Shown piece after piece: positions 27,250 to 37,842 of a stretch of DNA of 64,000 bases; position 1 is the stretch's first letter; every line of letters begins with the position of its first letter. Source of the stretch: Actinomycetota bacterium (GTDB taxonomy: Bacteria > Actinomycetota > Actinomycetes > Propionibacteriales > Propionibacteriaceae); contig JAIUOR010000028.1 in assembly GCA_020161795.1 (NCBI GenBank), positions 160,103-224,102 on the forward strand. The letters are read 5' to 3'. The notes below the pieces were generated by a model. The model saw nothing but the letters and a program-made list of their open reading frames with translations, was not told the origin of the DNA and made no database searches. The position numbers and the translations under genes were made by a program.

Positions 27250-27860
27250 CGGCTGGACGCGTCCTGCTGCTGCGCCACGGTACGACCGACTGGAACAACG
27301 GCGGCCGGTTCCAGGGCCATGCCGACATCCCGCTGAACGCCGAAGGCGTCGCCCTCGCCGAGCGGACCGCCGCGGCCCTGGCCCGGTACCGTCCCACCCG
27401 GGTGATCAGTTCCGATCTCGCCCGGGCGCGTGAGACGGCCAACCTGGCCGCCGCGGCGGCCGGGCTGGAGGTGGAGATCGATCCCCGGCTGCGGGAGGTC
27501 GACGTGGGCTCCTGGGCCGGGCTCGACATGGAGACGGTCGGCCGGATGGAGCCCGACTTCTGGCCGGCGCTCCAGGAGGGCCGCGATTTCCGGCGCTCGC
27601 CCGAGGGCGAGACCGCGACCGAATCGGGGGAGCGGGTCGCCGCCGCATTGCGTGAGTACGCGGCCGAGGGATCCCCCGACGACGTGCTGCTGGCGGTGGG
27701 CCACGGCCTGTCGCTGCGGGTGGGCGCGCTGCTGCTGATGGGCCTGAACTACTCCTACGCCCGGCTGCTCGGAGGCCTGGCCAACTGCGGCTGGATCGTC
27801 ATGGAGCCCGGCGAGCTGTTCTGGCACATGCGCGCGTACAACCGCACCGCGCCGGCCTGA
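27246..27860 (+). CDS. Histidine phosphatase family protein
   Basis: The 204-residue protein has the phosphohistidine motif LLLRHGTTDWN at residues 7-17 and the second His in LLAVGHGLSLR. Close relatives are phosphoglycerate mutase-like broad-specificity phosphatases, often located after rsfS in actinobacteria. The exact substrate is unknown. It starts inside the rsfS stop (ATGA), not at the longer upstream start. Confidence 0.88.
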   Translation: MTAGRVLLLRHGTTDWNNGGRFQGHADIPLNAEGVALAERTAAALARYRPTRVISSDLARARETANLAAAAAGLEVEIDPRLREVDVGSWAGLDMETVGRMEPDFWPALQEGRDFRRSPEGETATESGERVAAALREYAAEGSPDDVLLAVGHGLSLRVGALLLMGLNYSYARLLGGLANCGWIVMEPGELFWHMRAYNRTAPA

Positions 27861-27861
27861 T

Positions 27862-27884
27862 CCGGATTCTTCCGCGCCATCCGG
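27862..27884 (+). terminator. Weak hairpin after the phosphatase gene
   Basis: CCGGAT and ATCCGG arms (6 bp) with an 11-nt loop; no T-run. Confidence 0.3.
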
Positions 27885-27942
27885 TCTCCGATTTCCCTCC
27901 GGGCCTTCAGGTCACTACAATCAGAACCCGTCGCAAAGACGC

Positions 27943-28015
27943 GGGGCTATGGCGCAGTTGGTAGCGCGCTTCCATGGCATGGAAGAGGCCACGGGTTCGA
28001 ATCCCGTTAGCTCCA
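27943..28015 (+). tRNA. tRNA-Ala (anticodon GGC)
   Basis: The 73-nt gene folds as a cloverleaf: acceptor arms GGGGCTA/TAGCTCC (one G-T pair), anticodon stem CTTCC/GGAAG with loop ATGGCAT, and T arm CGGGTTCGAATCCCG. The discriminator is A. CCA is not encoded (CCC follows). Confidence 0.95.
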
Positions 28016-28093
28016 CCCACTATGACTACGGGTTTCACCCGGTCGGTCCACGTTCTCCCAGCACAGCGCAGTACGAATCGGCGTACCCGGTAA

Positions 28094-30136
<2,043 letters not shown>

Positions 30137-30137
30137 C

Positions 30138-31328
30138 TCACAGCTCCCGGGCGGCGGCCGCCGCCTCGACCTCTTCGCGGGTGAGCCCGAGCAGGAAGAG
30201 GACGGCGTCCAGGTAGGGGACGTTGAGCGAGGTGTCGGCCGACGCCTGGACGGCGGGCTTGGCGTTGAAGGCGATGCCCAGGCCGGCGGCGGCCAGCATG
30301 TCGAGATCGTTGGCGCCGTCCCCGATCGCGATGGTGCGGGTCAGCGGCAGGCCCTCGGCGGCGGCCCACTCGCGCAGCGTCGCCGCCTTGCCGGCGCGGT
30401 CGACGATCGGCCCGTCGATCCGTCCGGTCAGCCGGCCGTCGGCAACCTCGAGCCGGTTGGCGTGGGCGTAGGTGATGCCCAGCTCGGCGGCCAGCGGCGC
30501 CACCACTTCGATGAACCCGCCGGAGACCACGCCGATCGACAGCCCGAGGTCCCGCAGCGTGGCCACCAGGGTCCTGGCGCCCGGCGTCAGCCGGACCGCC
30601 GCCCGAACCTCCTCGAGCACGCTCACCGGCAGCCCGGCCAGCAGCTCAGTCCGTTCCCGCAGGCTCTGGGCGAAGTCCAGTTCCCCCCGCATCGCGCGTT
30701 CGGTGACGGCCGCCACCTCGGCCTGGCAGCCGGCGTGGGCGGCGATCAGGTCGATCACCTCGTCGCGGATCAGCGTGGAGTCGACGTCCATCACGATCAG
30801 GCGGCGGCCCCGGCGGGCCAGCCCGGCGGGGGAGACCGAGACGTCGAAGCCGGCGGTGGCGGCCACCTTGGCCAGCGCCGGCCGCAGGGCGGCGGCATCC
30901 GCTCCGGAGATCCACAGCTCGACGGTGGTGAGAGGGGTGCGGGAGAGCCGCCGGCTGCGGTCGATGTTCCCGCCGAGATCGGCGATGACGTGCGTGGTGG
31001 CGGCCAGGTGGGCAGCCAGCAGAGGACGCCCGAGGATGGTCACGATGCTGCGGTTGTGGCGGGGTGGATTGTCGCCGCGCCCTTCGGCCACCGACACCGT
31101 CAGCCCGAGCCGGGCGCAGGTTCCGGCCAGCCGGTCCTGCACGGTGTCGGCCAACTCCGGAGCGACGGTCAGCAGCAGGCCGATGCTGAGCCGGCCGCGC
31201 ACCACGGTCTGCTCCAGATCGAGGATCTCGGCCCCGCTGTCCGCGATCGCCGCCATCAAACGGTCGAGTTGGCCGGGAGCGTCGGCACCGCTGATGGTCG
31301 CTGCCAGCGAGTAGGCGGGTGCAGTCAC
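30138..31328 (-). CDS. serB: Phosphoserine phosphatase
   Basis: SerB makes serine from phosphoserine. The 396-residue protein has N-terminal ACT-like regulatory domains (~1-170), and a HAD domain with nucleophile motif VMDVDSTLI, SGGFIEVVAPLA, and AIGDGANDLDMLAAAGLGIAF. It ends 1 nt from the convergent GH1 gene. The start is GTG; CAGAAT sits 6 nt upstream on the coding strand. Confidence 0.95.
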   Translation of the reverse strand: MTAPAYSLAATISGADAPGQLDRLMAAIADSGAEILDLEQTVVRGRLSIGLLLTVAPELADTVQDRLAGTCARLGLTVSVAEGRGDNPPRHNRSIVTILGRPLLAAHLAATTHVIADLGGNIDRSRRLSRTPLTTVELWISGADAAALRPALAKVAATAGFDVSVSPAGLARRGRRLIVMDVDSTLIRDEVIDLIAAHAGCQAEVAAVTERAMRGELDFAQSLRERTELLAGLPVSVLEEVRAAVRLTPGARTLVATLRDLGLSIGVVSGGFIEVVAPLAAELGITYAHANRLEVADGRLTGRIDGPIVDRAGKAATLREWAAAEGLPLTRTIAIGDGANDLDMLAAAGLGIAFNAKPAVQASADTSLNVPYLDAVLFLLGLTREEVEAAAAAREL

Positions 31329-31397
31329 GGCTGGATTCTGCCACGCCGAAGGCCCTGCGCTCCCGGGTGACCGCGCTGGACGGCGCGGCCGGGGACG

Positions 31398-31775
31398 TCA
31401 GGACACCGATGGCTCCGGTGGCAGACCGGCGACGTAGTCGCGGAGCACGGCGGCCTGGTTGAGCACCGGGTCGCGCGCGCCGTACAGCAGGGTCACCACC
31501 GGATGCGCGTCCAGGACGGCGGTGAGTTCGGCGACGGCCGGGTTCTGGTCGAGTTCGGCGCGATAGCGGGCGGTGAACTCGCCGAGCCGGGCCGGGTCGT
31601 GATTCCACCAGGTGCGCAGTTCGGTGCTGGGGGCGATCTCCTTCAGCCAGAAGCCCAGCGCGGCCTCCTCCTTGCTGATGCCCCGGGGCCAGAGCCGATC
31701 GACCAGCACCCGGAAACCGTCGTCCGGCCCGGCCGGCTCGTAGATCCGCTTGATGCGGGGTGGGGTTCGCGCCAT
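31398..31775 (-). CDS. DUF488 family protein
   Basis: The 125-residue protein begins IKRIYEPAGPDDGFRVLVDRLWPRGISKEEA, a clear DUF488 signature, and has WNHDPARLGEF and VVTLLYGARD later. The function is unknown. AGGAGG precedes the ATG and a perfect palindrome lies just upstream. Confidence 0.88.
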   Translation of the reverse strand: MARTPPRIKRIYEPAGPDDGFRVLVDRLWPRGISKEEAALGFWLKEIAPSTELRTWWNHDPARLGEFTARYRAELDQNPAVAELTAVLDAHPVVTLLYGARDPVLNQAAVLRDYVAGLPPEPSVS

Positions 31776-31790
31776 GCTCTGACCTCCTGG

Positions 31791-31809
31791 GGGCAGTGTG
31801 TCACTGCCC
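31791..31809. promoter_or_regulatory. Palindrome GGGCAGTG-TGT-CACTGCCC
   Basis: A perfect 8-bp inverted repeat with 3-bp spacer, 16 nt upstream of the DUF488 start. It could be an operator. Confidence 0.5.
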
Positions 31810-31814
31810 TGGCG

Positions 31815-31834
31815 AAAAAGCTCCCGCTGGAAGC
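31815..31834 (-). terminator. Intrinsic terminator after the siderophore reductase gene
   Basis: On the minus strand GCTTCC pairs with GGGAGC (one G-U) around AGC, followed by TTTTT. It lies between the reductase stop and the DUF488 palindrome. Confidence 0.6.
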
Positions 31835-31845
31835 CTCAGGAAGCC

Positions 31846-32658
31846 TCAGGAGGCCGCAGCGGTGCCGTGGGGAGCGTGGTAGGCGATGTCCCCGCGCTTC
31901 CAGTAGCCCTTCACGACCGCGTTCTCCAGATCGATGCTCCGAGCGAGCAGGTAGCCGCGCGCCGGGGCCACCACGGACTGTTCGGCAGCGATGAAGGCGA
32001 AGCCTTCCCCGTCTCGAACCGGCAGGCTCTCCAACGCGGCCAGCAACGGCGCCACGTCTCCCGGCTGGGATGCGTCCGCCGGGTGCACCCAGGTCAGGTT
32101 CAGTGCGCCCGGCGTGGCGAGATCCTGTTCGTCGGCGGGATCGTCGCTGAGCAGGACGACGTCGACCGGCGTGCCCGGGGCCACGGCGGCCAGATGGCGA
32201 CGGATCGCCGGCAGAGCGGTGAGGTCGCCGGCCAGCAGCCACCAGGCCGGCGCGCCGTCCATCACCAGCGACCCCCGCGGCCCGCCGAGGAACACCTCGT
32301 CACCGGGTTCGGCGGCCTCGGCCCAGCGCGAGGCCACGCCGTCGCCGTGCAGCACGAAGTCGAGGGTGAGCGATTCGACGCCGTCCCAGCTCACCGGGGT
32401 GTACTCCCGGCTGGAGAGCCCGGCCGGCAGCTCGTCGCCGTCCGGCTGGGGGAGCGGCGCCCCGGGGGGTGGGAAGAAGATCCGCAGATGGTCGTCCGCG
32501 CCCAGGGAGTCGAAGCCGGCCAGGTCGGCGCCGCCGAACACCACCCGGCAGTACGCCGGGGTGAGGCGTTCGACGCTGCGGACCGCCACCCGACGCCGGC
32601 GCAGTTCGAGGGGCCGGCGAGTGAGGCTGAACGAGGTGGTGTTCTCAGCTGCTGACAT
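31846..32658 (-). CDS. Siderophore-interacting protein (ferric-siderophore reductase)
   Basis: This SIP-family protein has an FAD-binding segment SSREYTPVSWDG near residue 85, an NAD(P)H domain, and the C-terminal VVKGYWKRGD. It would reduce ferric siderophore to release iron in the cytoplasm. The upstream ATG at 32670 abuts GGAGG with no spacing, so I prefer ATG 32658, 12 nt from that site. It diverges from the uptake operon with a DtxR/IdeR-type box between. A tandem 10-bp repeat, GAAGCCTCAG twice, overlaps the stop. Confidence 0.88.
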   Translation of the reverse strand: MSAAENTTSFSLTRRPLELRRRRVAVRSVERLTPAYCRVVFGGADLAGFDSLGADDHLRIFFPPPGAPLPQPDGDELPAGLSSREYTPVSWDGVESLTLDFVLHGDGVASRWAEAAEPGDEVFLGGPRGSLVMDGAPAWWLLAGDLTALPAIRRHLAAVAPGTPVDVVLLSDDPADEQDLATPGALNLTWVHPADASQPGDVAPLLAALESLPVRDGEGFAFIAAEQSVVAPARGYLLARSIDLENAVVKGYWKRGDIAYHAPHGTAAAS

Positions 32659-32681
32659 CGGTTTTGACATCCTCCGGTTCT

Positions 32682-32700
32682 TTAGGTGAGCCTTACCTTA
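32682..32700. promoter_or_regulatory. DtxR/IdeR iron box
   Basis: TTAGGTGAGCCTTACCTTA matches the DtxR/IdeR consensus TTAGGTTAGCCTAACCTAA at 16 of 19 positions. It lies between the reductase and the uptake operon and is expected to repress both when iron is high. Confidence 0.8.
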
Positions 32701-32782
32701 GCGGATTTTCCCTACGTCAGACTCACGTAAATGACTGGCGTCCGCTGACTGACACGAACCCGACGAGCAGGAGAGTTACCCA

Positions 32783-33784
32783 GTGTCCACCCCACGACGT
32801 CTCACAGCATCCCTGGCCCTGCTGGTGGGCGCGGCGATCACGCTCAGCGCGTGCGCCGGCCAGCCGGCGGGGGAGTCCGCCCCGGCCGAGACCACCCCCG
32901 CAGCCCCCGCCACCATCCAGGTCGAGGACAATCACGGCACCCAGACCGTGACCGTTCCTCCGACCAGCGTGGTCGCCACCGACAACCGCCTCTTCCAGAC
33001 CCTCGAGGAGTGGGGGGTCAAGCTGACCGCCGCGCCGATCCCCTTGATCCCGGGCGATCTCGCCTACAAGACCGACGCCTCGATCGCCGACCTGGGCTCG
33101 CACGGCGAGCCCGATCTGGAGGCCGTCGTGGCCGTCGAGCCCGACCTGATCGTCAACGGTCAGCGGTTCGCCCAGTTCTACAACGACCTCAAGGGCCTGG
33201 CTCCGCAGGCCGCCATCATCGAGCTCGACCCACGCGAGGGCCAGCCCTTCGACGCCGAACTCAAGCGGCAGGTGACCGTGCTCGGCGAGGTGTTCGGCCA
33301 GCAGGAGAAGGCGGCCGCGCTGGTGGCCGACTTCGACGCCTCGATCGCCCGGGTGAAGGCAGCCTACGATCCGGGCCAGAAGGTGATGGCCGTCATCACC
33401 TCCGGCGGCGAGATCAACTATGCCGCCCCCGGCAACGGCCGCACCCTCGGCCCGGTCTTCGACATCCTCGGCCTCACCCCGGCGCTGTCGGTGGACGGCT
33501 CGACCGACCACCAGGGCGACGACATCTCGGTCGAGGCGATCGCGGATTCCAACCCCGACTGGATCCTGGTCATGGATCGCGACGCCGGAGTCGGCGGCAG
33601 CGCTGCGGATCCGAACTACAAGCCGGCCAATGAGTTGCTCGCCAACTCCGAGGCCCTGCAGAACGTCACGGCGGTGAAGGAGCAGCGGATCGTCTACATG
33701 CCCCAGTACACCTACGTGAACGAAGGGATCCAGACCTACACCACCTTCTTCAACTCCTTCGCGGACGTGCTGGAGAAGGCCTGA
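32783..33784 (+). CDS. Siderophore-binding lipoprotein
   Basis: This 333-residue FepB/FecB-type binding protein has a lipoprotein signal: basic start, LALLVGAAIT core and lipobox LSAC with Cys24. It would capture ferric siderophore outside the membrane. VEDNHGTQTVTVPPTSVVATDN is the usual first domain start. The pattern resembles YclQ/FatB proteins, so a catecholate-type ligand is possible but not shown. GTG start with AGGAGAG upstream. Confidence 0.9.
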   Translation: MSTPRRLTASLALLVGAAITLSACAGQPAGESAPAETTPAAPATIQVEDNHGTQTVTVPPTSVVATDNRLFQTLEEWGVKLTAAPIPLIPGDLAYKTDASIADLGSHGEPDLEAVVAVEPDLIVNGQRFAQFYNDLKGLAPQAAIIELDPREGQPFDAELKRQVTVLGEVFGQQEKAAALVADFDASIARVKAAYDPGQKVMAVITSGGEINYAAPGNGRTLGPVFDILGLTPALSVDGSTDHQGDDISVEAIADSNPDWILVMDRDAGVGGSAADPNYKPANELLANSEALQNVTAVKEQRIVYMPQYTYVNEGIQTYTTFFNSFADVLEKA

Positions 33785-33800
33785 CACCCGAAGGGGAACG

Positions 33801-33821
33801 ATGACTGCAAGCGCACGATGA
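33801..33821 (+). CDS. Six-codon mini-ORF coupled to permease 1
   Basis: ATGACTGCAAGCGCACGATGA encodes MTASAR. GAAGGGGAACG before it is a good binding site, whereas the permease ATG at 33818, inside the mini-ORF's stop (ATGA), has none. It probably delivers ribosomes to the permease. A frameshifted original start is an alternative. Confidence 0.4.
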   Translation: MTASAR

Positions 33822-34843
33822 CCGCGCTGACCCGCAGCCACGCTCAGCCGCCGGCCTCACCGCCGGCGGCTGAGCCGCGTCCCCGGCCGGCCCGGGGAAG
33901 ACTGTTCACGTGGCCGTTGCTGATCGGGCTGGTCATCACAGCCGGCCTGGTGGTGCTCTCCCTCTTCGTCGGCGTCTATGACGTCTTCGGCGCCGAGGAC
34001 GGATCGGAGATGTTCGCCATCACCCGCGTTCCACGCACCATCGCGCTGGTGCTCTCCGGGGCCGCGATGGCGATGTCCGGCCTGGTCATGCAGCAGTTGA
34101 CCCAGAACCGGTTCGTCGAACCGACCACCACCGGGACGACCGAGTGGGCCGGGCTGGGCCTGCTGCTCACGATGGTGCTGGTACCGGAGGCCTCGCTGCT
34201 GGTGAAGATGACGGTGGCCGTGATCACCGCCTTCATCGGCACCATGGTGTTCTTCGCCTTCCTGCGGCGGGTGACACTGCGATCGTCCGTGATCGTCCCG
34301 ATCGTCGGCATGATGCTGGGCGCCGTGGTGGGCGCCTTCTCGACCTACATCGCCCTTTCCACCAACATGCTGCAGAGCATGGGCATCTGGTTCGCCGGCT
34401 CGTTCACCTCGGTCCTGCGCGGCCAGTACGAGCCGCTGTGGGTGGTGGTCGCCGTCGCCGTCGGGGTCTTCATCGCCGCCGACCGGTTCACCATCGCCGG
34501 GCTCGGTCAGGAGGTGGCCACCAACGTCGGGCTCAACTACAACCGGGTGGTACTGCTCGGCACCGGCCTGATCGCCATCGCGACCGGGGTGGTGACGGTG
34601 GTGGTCGGCAACCTGCCCTTCCTGGGGCTGGTGGTGCCGAACCTGGTCTCGTTGTTCCGTGGCGACGACCTACGCTCCAACCTGCCCTGGGTCTGCCTGG
34701 TCGGCATCTCGGTGGTCACCGTCTGCGACATCATCGGCCGGGTGATCATCATGCCCTTCGAGGTGCCCGCCTCCACCATCCTGGCCATGATCGGCGCGGT
34801 GGTCTTCCTGGGCCTGCTGCTGCGGAAGCGCAACCATGGCTGA
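33818..34843 (+). CDS. Iron-siderophore ABC permease 1 (FecCD)
   Basis: The 341-residue membrane protein has about 9-10 helices and FecCD features: VPRTIALVLSGAAMAMSGLVMQQLTQNRFVEP and GNLPFLGLVVPNLVSLFRG. It pairs with the next gene to form the membrane channel. The N-terminal ~28 residues are Pro/Ala/Arg-rich. The start lacks a ribosome binding site and overlaps the mini-ORF stop. Confidence 0.92.
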   Translation: MTALTRSHAQPPASPPAAEPRPRPARGRLFTWPLLIGLVITAGLVVLSLFVGVYDVFGAEDGSEMFAITRVPRTIALVLSGAAMAMSGLVMQQLTQNRFVEPTTTGTTEWAGLGLLLTMVLVPEASLLVKMTVAVITAFIGTMVFFAFLRRVTLRSSVIVPIVGMMLGAVVGAFSTYIALSTNMLQSMGIWFAGSFTSVLRGQYEPLWVVVAVAVGVFIAADRFTIAGLGQEVATNVGLNYNRVVLLGTGLIAIATGVVTVVVGNLPFLGLVVPNLVSLFRGDDLRSNLPWVCLVGISVVTVCDIIGRVIIMPFEVPASTILAMIGAVVFLGLLLRKRNHG

Positions 34844-35861
34844 CCTGACGATCGCGCCCGTGCGCCATTCCGGCCCGCTGCCCACGGCCCGCTCCCGGCG
34901 CCGCTACTCCGCCGTGGTGACGGCGCTGGCCCTCGGGGCCGTCCTGCTCGGGTTCGGCGTGCTCGCCTGGGACAACCCGATGCCCCTCGGCAGCGAGGGC
35001 TTCTGGACCATCGCCCGGATGCGGGCCACCAGCCTCGCCGTGATGGCCGTGGTCGGCTTCTGCCAGGGGATCGCCACGGTGAGCTTCCAGACCGTGACCA
35101 ACAACCGGATCATCACCCCGTCCATCATGGGGTTCGAGGCCCTCTACGTGCTGGTGCAGACCAGCGCGGTGTTCTTCCTAGGCGCGGCCGGCATCATGGC
35201 CGTCCAGGGGGTGGGGCAGTACCTGCTGCAGGTCTGTCTGATGGTGGGCTTCGCCGCCCTGTTGTACGGCTGGTTGCTCTCGGGACGCCGCGGCAACATG
35301 CAGATCATGCTGCTGGTCGGCATCATCCTCGGTGCCGCGATGGGCGCGGCCTCCACCTTCATGCAACGGCTGCTCACCCCCAGCGAGTTCGACCTGCTGA
35401 TGGCGCGCCTGATCGGCAGCATCGCCAACGCCGACGCCACCTACCTCGGAGTCGCCGTCCCGCTGGCGGCGGTGGCCGGCGGGCTGCTCTGGTCGCAGAC
35501 CCGGCGGCTGAACGTCCTGGCGCTGGGACGGGAGACCGCGATCAACCTCGGCGTCAGCCATCAGCGGCAGACCATGGTGGTGCTGTTGCTGACCTCGGTG
35601 CTGATGGCGGTCTCGACCTCGCTGGTCGGCCCGCTGACCTTCCTCGGCTTCCTGGTCGCCATGCTCTCCTACCAGCTGGCCGACACCCACGACCACCGCC
35701 ACCTCTTCCCGGTGGCCTGGCTGACCGGCTTCGTGGTGCTCGCCGGCGCCTACTTCGTCCTGAAGCACGTCTTCTACGCCGCCGGCTCGATCGGCGTGAT
35801 CATCGAGATCGTGGGCGGCGGCTTCTTCCTCAGCTACATCCTGCGAAAGGGCCGCCTGTGA
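34836..35861 (+). CDS. Iron-siderophore ABC permease 2 (FecCD)
   Basis: The second 341-residue permease starts 8 nt inside the first. GRETAINLGVSHQRQTMVV and GPLTFLGFLVAMLSYQL are FecCD family segments. The two permeases are paralogous and would form a heterodimer. The last codons overlap the ATPase gene as GTGA. Confidence 0.92.
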   Translation: MADLTIAPVRHSGPLPTARSRRRYSAVVTALALGAVLLGFGVLAWDNPMPLGSEGFWTIARMRATSLAVMAVVGFCQGIATVSFQTVTNNRIITPSIMGFEALYVLVQTSAVFFLGAAGIMAVQGVGQYLLQVCLMVGFAALLYGWLLSGRRGNMQIMLLVGIILGAAMGAASTFMQRLLTPSEFDLLMARLIGSIANADATYLGVAVPLAAVAGGLLWSQTRRLNVLALGRETAINLGVSHQRQTMVVLLLTSVLMAVSTSLVGPLTFLGFLVAMLSYQLADTHDHRHLFPVAWLTGFVVLAGAYFVLKHVFYAAGSIGVIIEIVGGGFFLSYILRKGRL

Positions 35862-36613
35862 TCACGCTCTCCGGAGTGCTGAAGACGTACAGCTCAGAGG
35901 TCGCCATCGGGCCGGTGGATCTCAGCATCCCGCCCGGGGGCATCACCGCGCTGGTCGGGCCCAACGGGGCGGGCAAGTCGACCCTGCTGGTGATGATCGG
36001 GCGCCTGCTCGGGATGGACGCCGGCACGATCGAGGTGGCCGGCTACGACATAGCGCGGACGCACTCGGCCGACCTGGCCAAGATCCTGTCGGTCCTGCGT
36101 CAGGAAAACCACTTCGTCACCCGGCTGACCGTCCGGCAGCTGGTCGGATTCGGACGCTTCCCGCACTCCAAGGGACGAATCAAGGCGGAGGACGAGGCGA
36201 TCATCAGCCGCTCGATCGACTTCCTCGACCTCGCCGACCTGGAGGGCCGCTACCTCGACGAGCTCTCCGGCGGCCAGCGGCAACGCGCCTACGTGGCGAT
36301 GGTGCTGGCCCAGGACACCGAGTACGTCCTGCTGGACGAGCCGCTGAACAACCTCGACATGCAGCACTCGGTGCAGATGATGCAGCACCTGCAGCGGGCG
36401 GCCACCGAACTCGGCCGGACCGTGGTGATCGTGCTGCACGACATCAACTTCGCCAGCCACTACGCCGACTACATCTGCGCGGTGAAGGACGGCGGGGTGG
36501 TCAGCTTCGGCGCTCCCGACGAGTTGATGCGGGACGAGGTGCTGACCGCGATCTTCGACACGGAGGTGCGGGTGGTGGAAGGGCCGCGCGGCCGGATCGC
36601 TGTGTACTACTGA
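35858..36613 (+). CDS. Iron-siderophore ABC ATPase
   Basis: The 251-residue ATPase has Walker A GPNGAGKST at 34-42, signature LSGGQRQR at 136, Walker B YVLLDEP and the H-loop VIVLHDIN. It drives ferric siderophore import with the two permeases and the lipoprotein. GTG start, overlapping the permease stop. Confidence 0.95.
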   Translation: MITLSGVLKTYSSEVAIGPVDLSIPPGGITALVGPNGAGKSTLLVMIGRLLGMDAGTIEVAGYDIARTHSADLAKILSVLRQENHFVTRLTVRQLVGFGRFPHSKGRIKAEDEAIISRSIDFLDLADLEGRYLDELSGGQRQRAYVAMVLAQDTEYVLLDEPLNNLDMQHSVQMMQHLQRAATELGRTVVIVLHDINFASHYADYICAVKDGGVVSFGAPDELMRDEVLTAIFDTEVRVVEGPRGRIAVYY

Positions 36614-36638
36614 CTCCGGGCCGCGAGGCGGGTGTGCG

Positions 36639-37559
36639 TCACCCCAGCAGCAGCGCGATCCCGAACAGCACGGGCAGCGAACCGAGGGTGGTCAGGAACA
36701 CGGCATCGCGGGCGATCGTCTCCCCGACGCCGTAGCGCTGGGCGTAGAGGAACACGTTCTGGGCGCTCGGCAGGGCTCCCAGTACGGTCACGGCATAGAG
36801 CGCGCTGTCGTCCAGCCCGAAGCCGAACCGCCCGACCAGGTAGGCCACGGCCGGCATCGCGAAGAGCTTCAGCACGCCGGCCAGCACCGCGTCCCGCCGT
36901 CCGGATCCGGGTTCGAGCACCCGCTGACCGTGAAGCGACATGCCGAAGGCGATCAGGATCACCGGGACGGCGGCATGCCCGACCGACTCGATCGGCGCGA
37001 GCACGATCTGCGGCAGCTCGACTCCCAGCAGGGCGACCACCAGGCCGGCCAGCGAGGCGATGATGATCGGATTGGTCGCCACCGAGCGCACCAGGCTTCC
37101 CAGCGAGAGCCGGCCCATCACTTGCCCGTCCAGGCAGGCCAGCGCGATCGGGGCGAAGATCAGCAGCTGGAGCAGCACGATCGGCGCCGCGTAGGCGGCG
37201 TTGCCGAGCATGTAGACCGCGATCGGGATGCCGATGTTGTTGGCGTTGACGTAGCCCGCGCCCAGGGCGCCGATCACGGTATTGCCGAGATCCCGCCGCC
37301 ACACCAGCCTGGCCACCACGGCGAAGCTCGCCATCGTGGTCAACGCGGCGATCGCCGACACCGGCAGCAGCGACGAGAAGAGGGCGCGGACGTCGGCCGT
37401 CGCCAGAACCGAGAACAGCAGGAACGGGGCGAGCACGAAGAAGCTGAGCCGCGACAGGACCGGCCCGGCGCCGTCGCCCAGGAAGCCGAGCCGGGCCGTG
37501 AGGTAGCCGGCCAGCACCGCGAGGGTGATGACGGCGAAGCCGGTGAGGATGTCGACCAT
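36639..37559 (-). CDS. AEC family transporter
   Basis: The 306-residue protein has about ten hydrophobic segments and matches the auxin efflux carrier (AEC) family: GYVNANNIGIPIAVYMLGNAA and LGALPSAQNVFLYAQRYG. Members export organic acids or auxin-like compounds; the substrate is unknown. Convergent with the ABC operon. TAGGGT (37574-37569, minus strand) is 9 nt upstream of the ATG. Confidence 0.88.
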   Translation of the reverse strand: MVDILTGFAVITLAVLAGYLTARLGFLGDGAGPVLSRLSFFVLAPFLLFSVLATADVRALFSSLLPVSAIAALTTMASFAVVARLVWRRDLGNTVIGALGAGYVNANNIGIPIAVYMLGNAAYAAPIVLLQLLIFAPIALACLDGQVMGRLSLGSLVRSVATNPIIIASLAGLVVALLGVELPQIVLAPIESVGHAAVPVILIAFGMSLHGQRVLEPGSGRRDAVLAGVLKLFAMPAVAYLVGRFGFGLDDSALYAVTVLGALPSAQNVFLYAQRYGVGETIARDAVFLTTLGSLPVLFGIALLLG

Positions 37560-37721
37560 GGCGTCTCGACCCTATCGACTGGGGAGCCGCCGCCGACGCC
37601 ATTCCCGGTATGGACGCGGGTTCGCTGCTGGGCCCGCTCTTCGCGGCTTCCGGCGAGCTGCCACGCGCAGGCTGTCGGGGACCGCGTGCCGGTCGATGCC
37701 CATCCAGGCGGCTCGAACCGT

Positions 37722-37842
37722 TACTCTTTGCGCGTGAGGATTCGCGGGTCGGTCGGCCCCGGGGACTGGTGACGTCGTAAGGCGACAGCCCCCTCAGCTG
37801 CCTACCCATTGTGAGAGATTGACCTGACTGGGAGGTTGCCGG
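37722..37842 (+). promoter_or_regulatory. Mrp operon leader with nested hairpin
   Basis: A possible -10 TACTCT is at 37722-37727. GGGG (37761-37764) can pair with CCCC (37789-37792) around an inner GTCG/CGAC hairpin. GGGAGG at 37830-37835 is the ribosome binding site. I cannot place it in a known riboswitch class. Confidence 0.35.

Noticed and set aside
31829..31848. Two tandem copies of GAAGCCTCAG at the reductase stop
   Set aside because: Two 10-bp units are too few to be a functional repeat; probably chance or slippage.
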